A stretch of 64,000 nucleotides of DNA from assembly GCF_006538365.1 (NCBI RefSeq), contig NZ_BJKN01000001.1:551639-615638 (forward strand), read 5' to 3'. The position numbers and the translations under genes were made by a program. Origin of the DNA: Moorella sp. E308F (GTDB lineage: Bacteria > Bacillota > DSM-521 > Neomoorellales > Neomoorellaceae). The notes under the pieces were generated by a model. It saw only the letters and a program-made list of their open reading frames with translations. It made no database searches and had not been told where the DNA came from. Of the stretch, positions 33,328 to 41,989 are shown piece by piece (the first letter of the stretch is position 1; the number at the start of each line of letters is the position of its first letter).

Positions 33328-33954
33328 TCATGGCCTGATGGTAATGGTCATCGTAGCCTGATCCCAATCCACCCTGGCTCCCAGACCCTGGCTGATGACC
33401 CGCACCGGCACCATGGTCGTCCCGTTTATCAAGGTGGCCGGCGCAGGAATGTCGACTTTCCGGCCGTCAAAGGTACCGCTCAGAGTACCGATTTTCAGTA
33501 TAACGGAATGTGCTGCCGTGGTATAACTGACAGTTTGCGTCGCTGCATTATAATCAACTTTAGCCCCCAGGGCCTCGCCGATAAAGCGGAAGGGAACCAT
33601 GGAGGTACCGTTGCCCGTCTGGTAGGGAGCAACCGGCAGCTGTTTGGCGGTGCCGCCCACATAGGCCGTTTTGCTGCCGATTGTTAACTTAATCACCGGC
33701 CGCTGCTCCAGGGCCGTTACCCTGGCTTCCAGCTCGGCAATCTGCCTGTTTATGTTATCAAGCTGCCCCTGCAGTTCCCGAACGCGGCTGTTGATATAAT
33801 TGTCGACATAAGATTTAGTCACCAGGGGGTCCTGGCTGCTGCCCGGCTCCGGTCCTCCGGCCTGGACTGACCGGCCGGTAAAATAAATGCCGGCAGCCAT
33901 TAGCAGGACCAGGGGCAGGGCTATTTTCCAGTTACGTAAGGAAGAACGCTCCAT
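33328..33954 (-). CDS. Short stalk-domain (copper-amine-oxidase-N-like) exported protein
   Basis: 208 residues. An N-terminal membrane or signal segment (about 9-31) is followed by a coiled coil (about 45-85, YVDNYINSRVRELQGQLDNI). The stalk domain fills about 90-208, with YQTGNGTSMVPFRFIGEALG, then INGTTMVPVRVISQGLGARV, and a terminal TMTITIRP. This domain does not imply oxidase activity; it is common in exported clostridial proteins. GGAGGAG lies about 10 nt before the ATG. It stands alone between the LCP gene and the small ORF at 34230. Confidence 0.8.
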   Translation of the reverse strand: MERSSLRNWKIALPLVLLMAAGIYFTGRSVQAGGPEPGSSQDPLVTKSYVDNYINSRVRELQGQLDNINRQIAELEARVTALEQRPVIKLTIGSKTAYVGGTAKQLPVAPYQTGNGTSMVPFRFIGEALGAKVDYNAATQTVSYTTAAHSVILKIGTLSGTFDGRKVDIPAPATLINGTTMVPVRVISQGLGARVDWDQATMTITIRP

Positions 33955-34101
33955 TCTCCAGGGCTCCTCCCGGAAATAACTTGGTCACAAAAGCTCGCTT
34001 AAGGTTTATCTAAGTCTAATTCGACACAAAGGGCTAGATTCCTGTTAGCATTTTTTTGTCCTGACGAGGAGAAATAATTGCAATTTTTTATCAAGCTATA
34101 A

Positions 34102-34131
34102 TTCACAAAGTACCTGTCTTTATGGTATAAT
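34102..34131 (+). promoter_or_regulatory. Vegetative-type promoter of the 61-codon gene
   Basis: TTCACA (34102-34107), 18 nt, TATAAT (34126-34131), about 100 nt before the start codon. The remainder of 33955-34229 shows no gene. Confidence 0.6.
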
Positions 34132-34229
34132 AAAAACGGGGGCAACGAGAGATACTATTTAGCAAAAGAATCTAGTTTCCTGCAATTCCCCCGGTTTACT
34201 TATTTATAACGAAGAAGGGAGGCATAAAA

Positions 34230-34415
34230 ATGTTAAAGGACATCCAGCGCAATCTCCTCCGCGAACGCAAGGCGCTCTTGGAACAGTGGGCCTATGCTTC
34301 GGAAAGAGAGCGGCCCCACCTGCTCGTCAGGATTATGGACATCGACGAGCAGCTTGAACTGGGCAAAAGCAAAAGCAGACCCCGGGCAAGGCTTCCCAAG
34401 CGAAATGTGGTCTAG
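34230..34415 (+). CDS. Small charged protein of 61 residues
   Basis: GGGAGG lies 7 nt before the ATG. A promoter with a perfect -10 stands upstream and a strong terminator downstream, so this is a complete single-gene unit. The sequence is highly charged and helical: MLKDIQRNLLRERKALLEQW, then MDIDEQLELGK, with a basic Arg/Lys/Pro tail. There is no signal peptide or membrane segment. I do not recognise the family. A cytoplasmic nucleic-acid or protein-binding role would be a guess. Confidence 0.7.
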   Translation: MLKDIQRNLLRERKALLEQWAYASERERPHLLVRIMDIDEQLELGKSKSRPRARLPKRNVV

Positions 34416-34423
34416 GAGGAGTA

Positions 34424-34452
34424 AAAGGCGCGGTTTACGACCGCGCTTTTTA
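34424..34452 (+). terminator. Terminator of the 61-codon gene
   Basis: GCGCGGT TTACG ACCGCGC followed by TTTTTAC. Confidence 0.85.
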
Positions 34453-34555
34453 CTTACCGGCCCGGGGCAGGTAGGGCAAGCGCCCGGGTGAGGCGGTGGG
34501 ATCAGGAGCCATGCCGGGCTGCAGGCGCTCGGCGGCCCGGACAGTTCCGCTTTCC

Positions 34556-35137
34556 CTAGCCGCCGATACCCTGGAGAATCATCTCCGTGGCTGCGCTGGC
34601 GATGCTGGCCGGATCGAAATCCGTATCGCTTTCAAAGAAAAGCTGGTGGCCCAGGGCAGCGATGAAACCCAAGATCAGGTTGGCGGCCAGCCGGGGCGAC
34701 ACCGGGCGCATCTCTCCTCGTTTCCCGGCAACCTGGAGATAAAGCGCCAGGCGGTGCAGCTTCTCTTGTTGGGTGGCGAAAAGCAGCCGCTGGGTGGCGG
34801 CGTCGATGGGCGGGTGATCGCTCAAGAGAATTCTGGCAATTTCCCGGTGAGCCTGGAACTCGCTCAGGCTTTCCCTGAAAAGGCGCTCCAGGAACCCGGC
34901 CAGGGTCGGCTCCTGGCTCACTTGCTGCAGGCGGTCCAGGTAGGTGTTGGAAAGATACAGCAGCAGCTGCTGGAAGAGATCCTTTTTGCTGCGGAAATAC
35001 TCGTAGACGGTCCCCTTCCCCACCCCGGCGGCCGCGGCGATGTCGGCTATTTTAGCCTGGTAAAAGCCGCGGGCGGCAAAGATCTCGGTGGCGGCGGCCA
35101 GGATCTGCTGGCGCTTGTCGCCTGTCGCGCGGGTCAT
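34556..35137 (-). CDS. TetR/AcrR-family transcriptional regulator
   Basis: 193 residues. The N-terminal TetR helix-turn-helix spans about 8-55 ([20 protein letters not shown], then [20 protein letters not shown]), and a C-terminal helical ligand domain follows. It is the last gene of the adaptor-RND operon, 118 nt after the pump stop. A 16-bp partial palindrome at 39574-39589, just downstream of the operon promoter, is a plausible binding site, so it probably represses its own operon until an effector binds. Effector unknown. Confidence 0.88.
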   Translation of the reverse strand: MTRATGDKRQQILAAATEIFAARGFYQAKIADIAAAAGVGKGTVYEYFRSKKDLFQQLLLYLSNTYLDRLQQVSQEPTLAGFLERLFRESLSEFQAHREIARILLSDHPPIDAATQRLLFATQQEKLHRLALYLQVAGKRGEMRPVSPRLAANLILGFIAALGHQLFFESDTDFDPASIASAATEMILQGIGG

Positions 35138-35255
35138 ATCTCTCCCCTCTCCTTTTCCGTGTTTTCCATACCTGCTATTTACATTTCCGGCCGCAGGCAG
35201 GCGGTGCCGGCGGCGGTTTGCCCCGCCGCCGGAATCTGCCGGCGAACCGGCGGCC

Positions 35256-38200
35256 TTATACCCCTACCCCCTGCCGGCGCCGCGCCGGCCGCAGCAAGCG
35301 GGCCAGGCGCTGCCCCAGGTCTTCTAAGACGGTATACAATACCGGTATCAGGACCAGGGTCAGCAGCGTAGATGCCAGGAGGCCGCCGATAACGGCCGTA
35401 GCCAGGCCGGCTTCCATTTCGGCCCCTTCGCCGATGCCGGTAGCGAGAGGCAGCATGGCGAGGATTGTGGTCAGGGCCGTCATCAGGATGGGCCGCAGGC
35501 GGGTGCGGCCGGCCGTCAAGATAGCCTCCTGCCGCGGCACGCCTTCCCGCCTCAGGATGTTGATGTAGTCCACCAGGACAATGGCGTTGGAGAGTACAAT
35601 GCCGGCCAGCATGATGATCCCGATAAAGGCGACGACGTTGAAAGTTCTTCCCGTTGCCAGCAGAGCCAGTACCACCCCTGTTAAAGACACCGGGATGGAA
35701 AACATAATGATAAAGGGGTGGAAGAAGGATTCAAACTGGGCGGCCATGACCAGGTAGACCAGGATTATGGCCATAACCATGGCCAGGCCCAGCTGGCCGA
35801 AGGTCTCAGTCATCATCTCGTTCTGGCCGGTATACTCGATGCTGTAGCCCGGGGGCAATTCCAGCCGGGCCATCTGCGCCCGGACGTCGCGCAGCACGTC
35901 CGCGAGGGGGCGCGTCCCGCTCAAATTGGCGGTGATGCTGGCCACCCGGTCCTGGTTGTAGCGGTTGATGGTGCTGGGAGTGGTGTCCAGCTTGAGGCTG
36001 GCGATCTCTTTTAAAGGCACCTGTACCCCCAGAGGGGACAGAACCGTGAGATTCTCCAGGTCGGCAATACTGCGACGGCTGGCTTCCGGCAGAATGACGC
36101 GGATGTCGTATTCGTCACCGCCGGTGCGGTAGCGGGTGGCTACCGTGCCGCCTACGGCCGTGGCCACCACCGCACCGACCTGCCCCGCCCCCAGCCGGTA
36201 CAGGGCGGCCTTTTCCCGGTCGACGGTGATCTCTACCTGGGGCCGGCCTTTAGCCAGGCTGTTTTCCACGCCTACCGCGCCCGGCACGGCGGCCACCAGC
36301 TGTTGCGCCGTATTAGCAAGCTCTTTCAGGCGCTCCAGGTCGGGTCCGTGAATGTCGACCTGCACCGGCGCGCCGCTCATCGCCCCACCGAAGCTGGAAG
36401 AGGTAGTGACGTTAATCCTGGCGCCCGCAATTTTCCGGACCTGCGCCCGGATAGCCGCTGCCACGTCGGTCGAACTGCGACGGCGCTCCTCCAGCGGTAC
36501 CAGGTTGATGCTGATGCTGGCTGCCTCCGGCGTCTCACCGCTCATAAAGCTGGCCCTGCCGCCGGTACTGCCGATCTGCTGGTAGATGCTCTGGACCTCC
36601 GGCTGTTGCTGGGCCACCTGCACCACCTGGTCGGCCACCGCGGCGGTGGCCTCCAGGGCCGACCCTTTGGGGAGCTCGATGGATACGTTGATTGTTCCTT
36701 CGTCGGTGGCAGGCATAAACTCTACCCCCACCAGGGGTATCAGCGCCAGGCTCCCAGCAAAAATAAGGATTACCACCGCAATTACAGTTTTACGGTGTCC
36801 CAGGGCCCAGTTCAGGAAGCGGCTGTAAGCATTGCTTAAACGCGCCAGCCACAGACCGTTAACCAGGCTCTGCCAGAAACTCCGGGCTGTCGTGGCCTCC
36901 GGTGGCAGGGTGCCTGCCAGGAGGCGGGCTGCCACAGTGGGGGTGACGGTCATGGAAACTGCCAGGGAAGCCATCAGGGAGCAGACCACCGCCAGGGCCA
37001 GGGGGCCGAAGATTTCCCGCGCCAATCCCTCAATAAAGGCGATGGGCAAAAAGACAGATACGGTAGTCAGGGTGGAGGCCACCACGGCCGTGGTCACCTG
37101 CCGGGTCCCCGAGACGGCCGCTGCCATAGCTTCCCGGCCCTCCTGGCGGTGGCGGTAGATGTTGTCAAAGACGACAATGGCGTCGTCGACCATGCGGCCT
37201 ATGCCCAGGGAGAGACCGCCCAGGGTCATCATATTGAGGGTCATCTTGCCAAAATAGAGCAGAACAAAAGTCGTAATTACCGAGATGGGAATGGTGAGGC
37301 CGATGACCAGGGTGGCGCGGAAGTTCCGCAGGAAAATGAAAATAATAAGCATGGCCAGCAGCCCGCCATACAGCATATCCCGGTAAACGCCGTTGATGGC
37401 GCTTTCGATGTAACGGGACTGGTCGACAACCGGCTCCAGGGTTACCCCCGGCGGCAGCTCCTTTTGCAGTTCCCTGACAGTTTGTTTTACAGCATGGGCG
37501 ATCTGCACCGTATTGCCGCTAGTCTGTTTCTGGATAGACAGGCCGATGGCCGGCCGGCCGTTGAACAGGGCATAGTTCTGCCGCTCGGCATGATAATCCC
37601 GCACTTCCGCTATATCGCCCAGGCGCACCGTCCCCGCGGCGGTGGTCAGGGTCACCTGGCGGATCTGGTCCAGGTCTTTAAACTCGCCATCGACCCGAAC
37701 CAGAACGTCCTTGCCGGCATCGCTGACCTTGCCGGCGGAAAAGGTGCTGTTCTCCGCCTGCAGGGCCTGGACCACCTGGCTGATGGACAGGCCGTAGAGC
37801 TGCAGCCGGGCCGGGTCTACCAGCACCTGGATCTCGCGCTCCAGGCCGCCGGTGATGTTGACCGAGGCGACGCCGTCCAGGCGCTCAAGGCGCGTCTTGA
37901 CGGTGTTTTCCGCCAGGTCTTTCAGCTGCTGCTCGTCCAGGGCGCCGTACATGGCCAGGGTCATTACGGGCATCATGTTGGGGTCAAACTTCATTACCAT
38001 CGGTTTGTCGGCGGCCTCTGGTAAAAAGCGCTCCGTCTGGTCGACTTTCTCCCGCATATTCAGGGCCGCAAAATCCATATCCTGGCCCCAGTTAAACTCC
38101 AGCAGGACAACGGATGTGCCGGACATACTGTATGATTGGATATTTTTGACTCCCTGGACCGTGCCCAGGACGTCTTCCAGGGGTTTAGTAATGCTCTTTT

Positions 38201-38378
38201 CGATTTCTTCCGGCCCGGCACCCTGGTAGGTGGTAATCACCGCGGCGTAGGGCAGGTTCATATCGGGCAGGAGGTCTATCTGCAGGCGCGATAGGGACAC
38301 GGCTCCCACGATAAACGCTACCAGTACGGCCACGGTTACCGCTACCGGCCGCCTGACCAGTGCCTGAAGCCAGTTCAT
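35256..38378 (-). CDS. RND-family efflux permease (AcrB/SwrC type)
   Basis: 1040 residues, full length. The first helix lies near 12-30, then a porter domain ([40 protein letters not shown]), helices from about 335 with the proton-relay line [19 protein letters not shown], a second porter domain, and the final helices ending [20 protein letters not shown]. The start overlaps the adaptor stop by 4 nt. It would work with the lipoprotein adaptor upstream; no outer membrane factor is encoded in this operon. SwrC-like RND pumps in Gram-positive bacteria export drugs or surfactant-like molecules; the substrate here is unknown. Confidence 0.92.
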   Translation of the reverse strand: MNWLQALVRRPVAVTVAVLVAFIVGAVSLSRLQIDLLPDMNLPYAAVITTYQGAGPEEIEKSITKPLEDVLGTVQGVKNIQSYSMSGTSVVLLEFNWGQDMDFAALNMREKVDQTERFLPEAADKPMVMKFDPNMMPVMTLAMYGALDEQQLKDLAENTVKTRLERLDGVASVNITGGLEREIQVLVDPARLQLYGLSISQVVQALQAENSTFSAGKVSDAGKDVLVRVDGEFKDLDQIRQVTLTTAAGTVRLGDIAEVRDYHAERQNYALFNGRPAIGLSIQKQTSGNTVQIAHAVKQTVRELQKELPPGVTLEPVVDQSRYIESAINGVYRDMLYGGLLAMLIIFIFLRNFRATLVIGLTIPISVITTFVLLYFGKMTLNMMTLGGLSLGIGRMVDDAIVVFDNIYRHRQEGREAMAAAVSGTRQVTTAVVASTLTTVSVFLPIAFIEGLAREIFGPLALAVVCSLMASLAVSMTVTPTVAARLLAGTLPPEATTARSFWQSLVNGLWLARLSNAYSRFLNWALGHRKTVIAVVILIFAGSLALIPLVGVEFMPATDEGTINVSIELPKGSALEATAAVADQVVQVAQQQPEVQSIYQQIGSTGGRASFMSGETPEAASISINLVPLEERRRSSTDVAAAIRAQVRKIAGARINVTTSSSFGGAMSGAPVQVDIHGPDLERLKELANTAQQLVAAVPGAVGVENSLAKGRPQVEITVDREKAALYRLGAGQVGAVVATAVGGTVATRYRTGGDEYDIRVILPEASRRSIADLENLTVLSPLGVQVPLKEIASLKLDTTPSTINRYNQDRVASITANLSGTRPLADVLRDVRAQMARLELPPGYSIEYTGQNEMMTETFGQLGLAMVMAIILVYLVMAAQFESFFHPFIIMFSIPVSLTGVVLALLATGRTFNVVAFIGIIMLAGIVLSNAIVLVDYINILRREGVPRQEAILTAGRTRLRPILMTALTTILAMLPLATGIGEGAEMEAGLATAVIGGLLASTLLTLVLIPVLYTVLEDLGQRLARLLRPARRRQGVGV

Positions 38379-39547
38379 GCCCCTGCACCCCCGTTTACGA
38401 CTTCCACCGGCTGGCCTTCGCTGACGAAGTCCTGGCCTTTTACTATAATGCTGTCCTGGTCAGTCAGGCCCTTGACGATCTCGACGTTTTTATCGTCAGC
38501 TATACCGGTGGTGACTACCCGACCTGCCGCCTTGCCTTCAACGACTGTATAGACCACGTCCTGGGCGCCGCGCTTGATAACGGCGTTTTTGGGTACCAGA
38601 AGGGCGTTTTTGACCTGCCTGGTGGTGTAGATAACTGTGGCGGCCATACCCGGCCTGACAGCCGGCTTGGCGTTGACAAGGCTGACCTCGACTTTAAAAA
38701 GGCGGGAAAGTTCGTCGGCTGCCGGGCTGACGCTGGCGACCCTCCCCTTCAAGGATTCTGCCGCAGCCGGCACCTCCACAGTAACCTCCCGGCCCGGCTG
38801 GAGGTAGTTGACATCCTGTTCGGTAACGCCAATCTCCACCTGGCGTTCGCCGGAGGTCACCAGGGTGACCACCGCCCCCTGGGCCAGGGCGCCGGGCTCC
38901 AGCAGGCGCGCCGCTACTTCCCCGCTCACCGGCGCCTTGATGTATGTATTCTCCAGGGCTACTTCGGCCTGGCGCACGGCCGCCTCGGCCGCGGCGACCT
39001 GGGCCTGAGCGGCCGCCAGGGCGGCGCGGGCTACAGCCAGGTCTTCCTGGCTGACGGCCGCGGCTGTGCGGGCGGCGTCCAGCTGCTGCTGGGATGCTGC
39101 GCCCTGTTCAAACAGCGCCTGGGTGCGCTTCAGGTTGGTCTCATCCAGCTCCGCCTTGACTTCCGCCTGCTTCACCCGGGCGTCAGCCTGGTCCAAGCCG
39201 AGGCGCGCCTGCTCCAGGTTCGCCTTTGCCTGCTGCAGGCGCGCTTCCAGGTCGCTGTTTTCCAGCTCGGCGATTACCTGGCCCCGGGAGACTTTATCGC
39301 CGACATCCACCAGAACCGACTTTATCTTCCCCGCGCTGGCGGCCATCACCTGGACGGTGGCTCCGGCCTGAACTATCCCGGTAACCCGGGCCAGCTGGGC
39401 GATATTTCCCCGTTTGACAGGTGCCACTTCCACCGGCACCCTGGGTGTTTCCACCTGGCCTGCCGTATTTTTACCACAGCCACCTAAAGTTACAGCCAGG
39501 AGGAAAAGGACAAGGACAACACCGGCAAAGTTCCTTTTTGGCCTCAC
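38375..39547 (-). CDS. RND efflux adaptor lipoprotein
   Basis: 390 residues from the GTG at 39547, with GGGGGAG about 8 nt upstream. An ATG at 39733 is in frame but would run through the promoter and operator and is rejected. The N-terminus is a lipoprotein signal (VLVLFLLAVTLGGCGKN, lipobox LGGC). Lipoyl half domains flank an Ala/Gln-rich coiled-coil hairpin (about 95-200), followed by beta-barrel and membrane-proximal domains. It is the first gene of the operon adaptor-RND-TetR. Confidence 0.88.
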   Translation of the reverse strand: MRPKRNFAGVVLVLFLLAVTLGGCGKNTAGQVETPRVPVEVAPVKRGNIAQLARVTGIVQAGATVQVMAASAGKIKSVLVDVGDKVSRGQVIAELENSDLEARLQQAKANLEQARLGLDQADARVKQAEVKAELDETNLKRTQALFEQGAASQQQLDAARTAAAVSQEDLAVARAALAAAQAQVAAAEAAVRQAEVALENTYIKAPVSGEVAARLLEPGALAQGAVVTLVTSGERQVEIGVTEQDVNYLQPGREVTVEVPAAAESLKGRVASVSPAADELSRLFKVEVSLVNAKPAVRPGMAATVIYTTRQVKNALLVPKNAVIKRGAQDVVYTVVEGKAAGRVVTTGIADDKNVEIVKGLTDQDSIIVKGQDFVSEGQPVEVVNGGAGA

Positions 39548-39573
39548 GGTTACAGCTCCCCCATCTTTAAATT

Positions 39574-39589
39574 GACCGGACGGTCGGTC
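39574..39589 (-). promoter_or_regulatory. Probable TetR-type operator
   Basis: GACCGGACGGTCGGTC is an imperfect palindrome built from ACCG/CGGT half-sites. It lies between the promoter at 39609-39637 and the adaptor start, where a repressor would block transcription. The tetR gene is the last gene of the same operon. Confidence 0.6.
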
Positions 39590-39608
39590 GGAGTATAATA
39601 ACGTTTTA

Positions 39609-39637
39609 ATAATAGCATCATGTGGTAAGGTGATCAA
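39609..39637 (-). promoter_or_regulatory. Promoter of the adaptor-RND-tetR operon
   Basis: On the minus strand TTGATC (39632-39637), 17 nt, TATTAT (39609-39614). The operator lies about 20 nt downstream of the -10. Confidence 0.6.
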
Positions 39638-39687
39638 TGCTTGCCATTCCAATTTCGATGCAAAATTTCTCGCATACAATAAATAAG

Positions 39688-39721
39688 AAGAGGCAAGTCG
39701 CTGCCAATCTACTTGCCTCTT
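39688..39721 (-). terminator. Terminator of mbl
   Basis: AAGAGGCAAGT and ACTTGCCTCTT form a perfect 11-bp stem with a 12-nt loop, followed on the minus strand by CTTATTTATT. It begins 8 nt after the mbl stop. Confidence 0.75.
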
Positions 39722-39729
39722 ACAAATTC

Positions 39730-40764
39730 TCACCGGCCCGGGCGCCGGTTTTCTGAAGGGTTGCTCTGCCGCAGGACGTCCAGCATGGTCAGGGCTTTGC
39801 CTGTCCCCAGGGCCACACAGGAGACGGGATCGTCGGCCACATGCACCGGCAGTCCCGTCTCTTCGCTTAAAGTTATGTCCAAGCCGTGGAGGAGGCTGCC
39901 CCCGCCGGTCATGACGATGCCTTTGTTCACCAGGTCCGCCGCCAGTTCCGGCGGCGTTTTTTCCAGCACTTCTTTAACTGCCCCGGTTATCTGCTGCAGG
40001 GGCTCCTGGATGGCAATATAGATTTCCCTGGAAGTGATCTTTACCGTCTTGGGCAGGCCGGTTACCAGGTCGCGGCCGCGGACATCCATACTGGCTTCAG
40101 CCCGGGACGAAGGATGGGCCGTGCCAATGTTGATTTTTAACTCCTCGGCGCTACGCTCGCCGATCATCAGGTTGTGCTCGCGGCGGATATAACGGACAAT
40201 GGCTTCATCGAGCTTGTCCCCGGCCACCCGTAAAGAATTGCTGCAGACAATACCCCCGAGGGAAAGAACGGCGATGTCGGTGGTCCCCCCGCCGATATCT
40301 ACCACCATGGAACCGCTGGGTTCGGCAATGTCCAGGCCGGCCCCCAGGGCCGCCGCCAGGGGTTCTTCAATGACATAGGCCTGCCTGGCCCCGGCCTGGA
40401 GGGCCGCCTGGCGGACCGCCCGCTCCTCCACGCTGGTAACCCCGGAGGGGATACAGACCATTACCCGCGGCCGGAGCAGTCCCTGGCGGCCGCAGGCTTT
40501 TTCTATAAAGTAGCGCAACATTTTTTCGGTGCTGTCGTAGTCGGCAATTACCCCATCCCTCAAAGGGCGCAGGGCGATAATATTTCCCGGTGTCCGACCA
40601 AGCATACGCCGGGCTTCTTCCCCGACGGCAAAAATCTGACCGTTATCCCGGTTAAAGGCTACCACCGAAGGTTCCCGTAACATAATCCCCTTACCCTGCA
40701 CATATACCAGAACAGTGGCTGTCCCCAAATCGATGCCGATATCCTGATGACCCAGGCCGAACAT
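39730..40764 (-). CDS. mbl: MreB-family actin-like protein (Mbl)
   Basis: 344 residues from the ATG at 40764, preceded by AGGAG motifs; an upstream in-frame ATG at 40794 lacks one. Actin-fold motifs: phosphate 1 DIGIDLGTATVLVYV, phosphate 2 VVDIGGGTTDIAVLS, adenosine GIVMTGGGSLLHGLD. The protein forms membrane-associated filaments that steer lateral wall synthesis. I call it Mbl because it directly follows spoIIID, the conserved order in Bacillus and Clostridia. MreB proper is usually beside mreC and mreD, which are absent here. Confidence 0.92.
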   Translation of the reverse strand: MFGLGHQDIGIDLGTATVLVYVQGKGIMLREPSVVAFNRDNGQIFAVGEEARRMLGRTPGNIIALRPLRDGVIADYDSTEKMLRYFIEKACGRQGLLRPRVMVCIPSGVTSVEERAVRQAALQAGARQAYVIEEPLAAALGAGLDIAEPSGSMVVDIGGGTTDIAVLSLGGIVCSNSLRVAGDKLDEAIVRYIRREHNLMIGERSAEELKINIGTAHPSSRAEASMDVRGRDLVTGLPKTVKITSREIYIAIQEPLQQITGAVKEVLEKTPPELAADLVNKGIVMTGGGSLLHGLDITLSEETGLPVHVADDPVSCVALGTGKALTMLDVLRQSNPSENRRPGR

Positions 40765-40840
40765 TACTCCTGCTCCTTTCCTCTCCCATGGCAATCTTGT
40801 TAATTATTCTCCAGAAGAGGAAAGAATTCCTGTCTTTCTT

Positions 40841-41098
40841 TCAGGAAACCCGGGGTTCTTTATATTTTTTCCTGGTAGCTTCTCCACCCCGCAGGTGCCG
40901 TTCGGCCTTGTTGGCGTTGAGCACCGCTCGTACCTCCCGGGCCAGGTTGTTATTAAGGCGCGGCAGGCGTTCGGTAACATCCTTGTGCACGGTGCTTTTG
41001 CTGACATTAAAAACAGTAGCCGCCTGGCGGACAGTACAGCGGTACTCCACAATGTAGGCGGCTATTTGCAATACCCTCTCCTGGATATAATCCTGCAT
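40841..41098 (-). CDS. spoIIID: Sporulation transcription factor SpoIIID
   Basis: 85 residues, the usual size. The helix-turn-helix lies at about 22-42 (CTVRQAATVFNVSKSTVHKD), followed by the conserved ERLPRLNNNLAREVRAVLNAN. In sporulating cells it acts in the mother cell, adjusting the SigE regulon. GGGAGG lies 8 nt before the ATG and is part of an inverted repeat (41102-41149). It sits between the spoIIQ-like gene and mbl. Confidence 0.95.
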   Translation of the reverse strand: MQDYIQERVLQIAAYIVEYRCTVRQAATVFNVSKSTVHKDVTERLPRLNNNLAREVRAVLNANKAERHLRGGEATRKKYKEPRVS

Positions 41099-41101
41099 GG
41101 G

Positions 41102-41149
41102 GGCAGCCTCCCAATTTCAACTCCGCTATAATTTTATTGGCAGGCTGCC
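41102..41149 (-). promoter_or_regulatory. Inverted repeat covering the spoIIID ribosome binding site
   Basis: On the minus strand GGCAGCCT (41142-41149) and AGGCTGCC (41102-41109) are perfect complements 32 nt apart. The second arm overlaps the GGGAGG of spoIIID. In a transcript containing both arms the ribosome binding site would be paired. No T run follows, so it is not a standard terminator. Confidence 0.5.
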
Positions 41150-41160
41150 GAAAAAAGAAC

Positions 41161-41877
41161 TTATTGCAGGGCGGAAACCGGATCGATGGCTTTGCCGTTT
41201 TTTAGTAATTCCAGGTGCAGGTGGGCTGAGGTCCCCGCTTCGGCCGTGCCCGGATCACCCAGCTCACCCAAAACGGTACCTGCCTGAACCTTATCCCCCT
41301 TGGCGACCTTGATGCTGCTTAAGTGGGCATAGACGAGCTGATAGCCGTTGCCCAGGTCGATGCTCAGGCGGTAACGCCAGGCGTTGCTGTGCTCTACCTG
41401 CTTCACTACCCCGGCAGCGGCGGCTTTAACCTCGCTGCCAGCAGGGGCTTCCAGGTCTATACCGGGGTGGAAGCGGTAATCGCCAAAGGCCGGGGCATAG
41501 GTAAAGCCGTAGCCCTTGCCTATTTTTCCGGCAACGGGCAGGGCCAGGGAAGGTGAAGCCGTAGCCGGGGCAGCATGGGCCCCGGTCTGCTCTTTGAGTT
41601 CAGGCGGTACAGTGGTAGAGCCGGCAAGGGGTTCCCGGGGCGCCGGCGCTCCCTGGGGGGCCGCCGGTTGGCCGGCCAGGGTGAAGGTCTGGACGGCGGG
41701 CTTTTTGAACACGGCGTCGTTGGTAACCAGGTAGTAGCTGCCGCCAAAGAGAAGGACCAGCAGCGCCAGGTAGAGGCCGCGACGCTTTAATGCCCGCTCA
41801 AGCCGTCCCAGGTTTTCCTGCCCGGCCAGGGGGTTCCGTGATAAAAGTTTTTTCCATGAGGCCAGAATCTTCAGCAT
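41161..41877 (-). CDS. spoIIQ: SpoIIQ-like M23 peptidase-domain protein
   Basis: 238 residues. A basic cytoplasmic N-terminus is followed by one membrane helix (about 34-51) and a Pro/Ala linker. The C-terminal M23 domain (about 115-238) keeps the whole zinc site: H137 and D141 in FHPGIDLEA, H221 in HLHLEL, plus the catalytic H185 in YAHLS. SpoIIQ links forespore and mother-cell membranes during engulfment; Bacillus SpoIIQ lacks an intact site while clostridial ones often keep it. The position between spoIID and spoIIID supports the assignment over a generic wall peptidase. Confidence 0.82.
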   Translation of the reverse strand: MLKILASWKKLLSRNPLAGQENLGRLERALKRRGLYLALLVLLFGGSYYLVTNDAVFKKPAVQTFTLAGQPAAPQGAPAPREPLAGSTTVPPELKEQTGAHAAPATASPSLALPVAGKIGKGYGFTYAPAFGDYRFHPGIDLEAPAGSEVKAAAAGVVKQVEHSNAWRYRLSIDLGNGYQLVYAHLSSIKVAKGDKVQAGTVLGELGDPGTAEAGTSAHLHLELLKNGKAIDPVSALQ

Positions 41878-41989
41878 GTAGTTGCATCACCTCAGCTGGA
41901 TTCTACCCCATTTTCTGGTATTTAATACCTGTTATTCCCCGCATGCCGCTGCCGGTTCTTACAAAATGCTTCGCTGTCGAAATAATTCC

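Noticed and set aside
38360-39487. 375-codon open frame on the plus strand
   Set aside because: Opposite the adaptor lipoprotein gene; no ribosome site or conserved domain. Same for 37149-38024, 34496-35371 and 43361-44128.
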